16,922 bases of DNA from Legionella qingyii (GTDB lineage: Bacteria > Pseudomonadota > Gammaproteobacteria > Legionellales > Legionellaceae), in assembly GCF_003184185.1 (NCBI RefSeq), contig NZ_QHJG01000054.1, forward strand, positions 1 through 16,922. Reading direction: 5' to 3'. Position numbers and translations under genes: made by a program. The notes under the pieces were generated by a model. That model was given only the letters and a program-made list of their open reading frames with translations. It was not told where the DNA came from and ran no database searches. Below are positions 14,240 to 16,922 of the stretch, piece by piece. Position 1 is the first letter of the stretch. Every line of letters starts with the position of its first letter.

Positions 14240-15529
14240 GGCGTCATCAGCACGCATAAATAAAGAATCTGTATCGTCACCCTGAATAATATTAGTTAAA
14301 CCAAAAGAAACCGTAACAGGAACTCTTTTGCCACGAAAAAGAAAATGGAAATTTTCAATTTCGTAGCGCAGGCTTTCAAGCTTTTCTTTAGTTTGCTCTA
14401 ACGATAACCCTTCAAAAATAATAACAAATTCCTCACCACCATAACGTGCAAGAAAATCGATAGGACGCATTGAGTCCTGAAATATAGACGCGATTTTCAT
14501 CAAAACTTTATCTCCCGTAAGATGGCCATATTTATCATTAATATTTTTAAAATGATCAATATCCGCTAGTGCCAAAACAATATTTACTCCAGTAGTTTGC
14601 CAACGAGAATACGCTTTTTTGATAGAGATATTATAAAAATTTCGATTTGCAATTTTAGTAAGTGAATCTGAATTGATTTGAATGCTTTGGTCTAAAATAG
14701 TTTTTTTCATTTGGACATTTTCTTCTTCGAATCGCATCATCCTTTTTTGTAACTCATTGATTTGACTTTCATAGAATTGCAAACGTAAATCTTCTGCTTC
14801 CTTATAAGATTGAATTTGGCTGCTGATGCAATTCAAATTTTTATTTAAGTAATCAATTAATTGAGCAATTGATGTTGCACTCGACATGTTTGACTGAATA
14901 TTATCCAGTGTAGTCTGAATACCTAATTCCAGCTTATTTCGTTCCTCTTTTGAATTTTTATTATGTTCAAATGTTGTTTTTAAATAATTGTTTACCTGAA
15001 AAAGTTGATTAGTAATCTTCTCAAGAAGAAATTTAAGCTGACCTTGCTCTTTGCCAAATAATTCTATAGCGAGAATTTTTATTTCCTCGATTACCTGAAT
15101 TAACAGGCCAGCATTCAAATTATGCTCTAATGCGTTCTCTATAGATACTAATTGGTTAGCAAACTCGGGAGGAGTTTTAAAGCAGTGGAGAAGCTCAAGT
15201 AAATGCTCATTAATTTTTTTAGACAAAATAGTCAAATCAGAGTCATCAAGTATATTTGCGGAGTTCTTTTCTAATAAAGTATTTAGCGCAGAAACAACGG
15301 AACTTAATTTTTGCTTTATTATTATTGCATCAACATCATCATTGATTACTTCGTTAAAAAAACATACCTTATCATCCCAATCACTACTAAATCCGATTTG
15401 CAATCGAGCTAATTCAGATATACCTTTGCGAAGATGCTTAATTTCATTTTGCATATTGCCGCAGTTTTCTTCGTAAAATTTGATTGTTCTAACAATTTTA
15501 TTTTTTAACTCATCATCCATCGACTTCAT
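14177..15529 (-). CDS. GGDEF diguanylate cyclase with long helical N-terminal region
   Basis: The protein should make cyclic di-GMP from two GTP. I start it at the ATG at 15527-15529 (450 residues), since GGTAGG lies six bases upstream, rather than at the TTG two codons earlier. The GGDEF domain occupies about the last 165 residues. It begins at DSLTKIANR, with metal-binding Asp in ADIDHFKNIND, the active-site GGEEF (364-368) and the product-inhibition I-site RPID (355-358) five residues before it. All active residues are intact, so it is probably an active, feedback-inhibited enzyme. Residues 1-280 have no transmembrane segment and look helical, with a coiled coil at about 240-280 leading into the catalytic domain. 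That region presumably senses a signal or dimerises, but its family is not identified. No EAL domain is present. Confidence 0.9.
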   Translation of the reverse strand: MKSMDDELKNKIVRTIKFYEENCGNMQNEIKHLRKGISELARLQIGFSSDWDDKVCFFNEVINDDVDAIIIKQKLSSVVSALNTLLEKNSANILDDSDLTILSKKINEHLLELLHCFKTPPEFANQLVSIENALEHNLNAGLLIQVIEEIKILAIELFGKEQGQLKFLLEKITNQLFQVNNYLKTTFEHNKNSKEERNKLELGIQTTLDNIQSNMSSATSIAQLIDYLNKNLNCISSQIQSYKEAEDLRLQFYESQINELQKRMMRFEEENVQMKKTILDQSIQINSDSLTKIANRNFYNISIKKAYSRWQTTGVNIVLALADIDHFKNINDKYGHLTGDKVLMKIASIFQDSMRPIDFLARYGGEEFVIIFEGLSLEQTKEKLESLRYEIENFHFLFRGKRVPVTVSFGLTNIIQGDDTDSLFMRADDALYQAKNNGRNQIVTWDGFVA

Positions 15530-15568
15530 TGTCAACCTACCTTATAACCATCCCTTTATCTAATCACA

Positions 15569-15586
15569 ATTCATCTACTGATGAAT
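15569..15586 (-). other. Small hairpin in the leader of the diguanylate cyclase gene
   Basis: ATTCATC (15569-15575) pairs with GATGAAT (15580-15586) over a 4-nt loop, 40-57 bases before the start codon. It would be in the 5' leader if the promoter at 15625-15653 is used. Confidence 0.35.
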
Positions 15587-15624
15587 ACTCATCAAATACA
15601 AATTCGGCTTTGAAAATATAGATA

Positions 15625-15653
15625 ATTATAGCTCATGAATAGTACCTGATGAA
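15625..15653 (-). promoter_or_regulatory. Predicted sigma70 promoter for the diguanylate cyclase gene
   Basis: On the minus strand a perfect TATAAT (15630-15625) lies 17 bp after TTCATC (15653-15648), a weak -35 (3 of 6). The leader would be about 90 bases. Confidence 0.45.
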
Positions 15654-15780
15654 TTAGAATATACCAATTGGGAGCTTTCCTCTTAAAGAGCCAATGCTGT
15701 ACGACGAGCACTCATTAAATTAATGACTAAATCGTGTGCAGGAAAAGTTAATTGGCTTAGGGTATTATTAGAGCGACTCA

Positions 15781-15788
15781 AAAGGAGG
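15781..15788 (+). promoter_or_regulatory. Strong Shine-Dalgarno sequence for the epimerase gene
   Basis: AAAGGAGG, complementary to the 16S rRNA end over its full length, lies five bases before the ATG at 15794. It is the strongest ribosome binding site in the window. Confidence 0.8.
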
Positions 15789-15793
15789 ATCCT

Positions 15794-16726
15794 ATGAACA
15801 TCATTATTGGCGGCGGAACAGGATTAGTTGGTCAAATATTGGTGCCCGAATTACTTAAGTCTGCACATAATATTTATGTAATTGGGCGAGATGAAAAGAA
15901 AATAAAACGTTTCTTCTCAAGTACTGTTCATGCTGTCACTTGGGATAAGCTTAATACATTAAATCCAAATGAGTTTGATGTAATTATTAATTTGACTGGC
16001 GAAAACATTGCGGATCATCGCTGGAATGCGAGAACAAAAGAAAAGCTACTTTCGAGCCGCCTTGAAACAACCAACCAATTGGTACTTTGGGGGATTAAGG
16101 CGACCGCCAAAAAACCTCACTTGTATAATGCAAGCGCGATTGGCATTTATGGTTTACAGAAAAAACTCGCACAAGACAATATTATATTTACTGAAACAAC
16201 TCCCCCTATCAACTCCCCTAAAACCAATTTTGCAAATCAACTGGTTACTCAGTGGGAAGAGGCTGCAAAAAAAGGCTTTGAAGTGGGTATGCCTGTTACT
16301 TTAATGCGCTTTGGTGTGGTTTTAAAACGTGGTGAAGGTATGTTAAAAAAATTGGAATTACCGGCTCAATATGGGATGGGAGCGGTGATTGGTTCAGGAG
16401 AGCAACCCCTTGCATGGATTGATAGCACCGATCTCGTTGAGGGAATCCTGTTTTTGATATCACATCCCGAAATTACAGGGCCGGTAAATCTGGTTGCACC
16501 AGAGCAGGTGTCACAAAAAACATTTACCAAAACGTTAGCCCAGGTACTCAAAAAACCGGCGTTAATGTGGATGCCTGCATGGGCTGTACAACTTTTATTT
16601 GGTCAAATGGGTGAGGAGTTATTATTGTCAGGACAAACTGTCGCGCCACAACGATTGTCAGAGTATCAATTTAATTTCAAATACCCGACTTTATTGTCCG
16701 CTTTAACTAAAGAATTTAGAGGTTAA
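15794..16726 (+). CDS. yfcH: TIGR01777-family NAD-dependent epimerase/dehydratase (YfcH-like)
   Basis: This 310-residue extended short-chain dehydrogenase-like protein matches E. coli YfcH (297 aa) in layout. The N-terminus has the Rossmann nucleotide-binding loop GGGTGLVG (6-13), and the core includes LTGENIADHRW, SSRLETT and NASAIGIYG. The C-terminal 55 residues are the DUF1731 tail typical of the family (MPAWAVQLLFG, GEELLLSGQ, PQRL and FKYPTL). The family's reaction is unknown, and homologues are only described as nucleoside-diphosphate-sugar epimerase-like. The gene is divergent from the GGDEF gene across about 260 bp. No sigma70 promoter stands out, but a very strong ribosome binding site does. 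Confidence 0.92.
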   Translation: MNIIIGGGTGLVGQILVPELLKSAHNIYVIGRDEKKIKRFFSSTVHAVTWDKLNTLNPNEFDVIINLTGENIADHRWNARTKEKLLSSRLETTNQLVLWGIKATAKKPHLYNASAIGIYGLQKKLAQDNIIFTETTPPINSPKTNFANQLVTQWEEAAKKGFEVGMPVTLMRFGVVLKRGEGMLKKLELPAQYGMGAVIGSGEQPLAWIDSTDLVEGILFLISHPEITGPVNLVAPEQVSQKTFTKTLAQVLKKPALMWMPAWAVQLLFGQMGEELLLSGQTVAPQRLSEYQFNFKYPTLLSALTKEFRG

Positions 16727-16793
16727 GAATTATTGGGAACGCTGTTTGCATTAAATTAATAAGCGTTAGTGAGACTGTATAACCTCGGAGCAG

Positions 16794-16839
16794 CGCAGTG
16801 GAATCCGGCTTAATGAATAAAATTCCAAGTTCCGCTGCG
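16794..16839. repeat. REP-like imperfect palindrome
   Basis: CGCAGTGGAA (16794-16803) pairs with TTCCGCTGCG (16830-16839) with one G-T pair. An alternative inner pair (GGAAT/ATTCC) lies within the loop. It is 68 bases past the yfcH stop and GC-rich against its surroundings, like the dispersed palindromic repeats found between genes in many gammaproteobacteria. Confidence 0.45.
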
Positions 16840-16870
16840 TATATAAAATGGAGCGCGCGGTGCCTGAGAG

Positions 16871-16898
16871 ATGGTCACAAAAAGTGACCATTATTTTT
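16871..16898 (+). terminator. Intrinsic terminator at the window end
   Basis: ATGGTCAC (16871-16878) pairs perfectly with GTGACCAT (16884-16891) over a 5-nt A-loop, followed by TATTTTT. It lies 145 bases past the yfcH stop, so it ends a long yfcH 3' UTR or a separate small transcript from 16727-16870. Confidence 0.75.
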
Positions 16899-16922
16899 AA
16901 AAAAAGAATAATTTTTTTTGAA

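Noticed and set aside
16863..16885. On the minus strand CTCTCAGGCA resembles the conserved 3' part of a glycine riboswitch
   Set aside because: The upstream sequence (toward 16922 on that strand) is AT-rich and lacks the GGAGAGA and GCCGAAGG elements and paired helices of that riboswitch. The match is only about ten bases and no glycine gene is adjacent.
1..16922. CRISPR array or tandem-repeat system
   Set aside because: No regularly spaced direct repeats were seen. The only repeats are the inverted-repeat element, its solo end and small palindromes.

Overview
The window is AT-rich, densely packed gammaproteobacterial chromosome. It is most consistent with a Legionella species. The case for Legionella rests on the base composition, on the style of the hypothetical proteins (Lys/Asn/Ile-rich proteins and long coiled-coil proteins with a membrane hairpin, like known Dot/Icm effectors) and on a LuxR-sensor-like fragment. 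The conserved genes (cfa, rapA, fadI-type thiolase, sua5, a GDPD, yfcH, tRNA-Leu) are general gammaproteobacterial genes. No database search was run, so the genus is an inference.

Layout. Positions 1-1021 hold an edge hairpin and two divergent small genes: a membrane-anchored protein (minus) and a protein that looks like an internally deleted LuxR-type sensor (plus). A palindrome lies in the 32-bp gap between them. Next come an HSL-family alpha/beta hydrolase (1366-2334, plus) and cyclopropane fatty-acid synthase (2386-3579, minus), which converge on a hairpin terminator. A 426-bp gap upstream of cfa carries a 76-bp MITE-like element with near-perfect terminal inverted repeats and a 5-bp target duplication, plus two small hairpins. 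RapA (4006-6861, minus) is divergent from an Ala-rich membrane protein (6985-7719), and their predicted -35 boxes almost touch. It is followed by a coiled-coil protein with a membrane hairpin (7912-9165) resembling the LegC2/LegC7 (Ylf) effectors. Its codons 23-25 lie in a C8 tract between A8 and A7 runs. A FadI-type thiolase (9354-10628, plus) converges on an unknown four-helix membrane protein (10719-11666, minus). A cytosolic GDPD (11836-12606, minus) is divergent from Sua5 (12728-13693, plus), and tRNA-Leu(CAG) follows. After a mostly non-coding stretch come a GGDEF diguanylate cyclase with a long helical N-terminus (14177-15529, minus) and, divergent from it, a YfcH-type epimerase (15794-16726, plus). 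The last 196 bp carry a REP-like palindrome and a good intrinsic terminator.

How the genes relate. Most genes are single transcription units in alternating orientation, so there is no large operon. Lipid functions recur (cfa, thiolase, GDPD, esterase) but nothing shows they are co-regulated. The accessory content is the pair at 6985-9165, the membrane protein at 10719-11666, the LuxR-like fragment and the small repeats. The most notable features are the MITE-like element with a second, solo end 10 kb away, the homopolymer tract that could switch the effector-like gene on and off, and a leader hairpin that covers part of a ribosome binding site.
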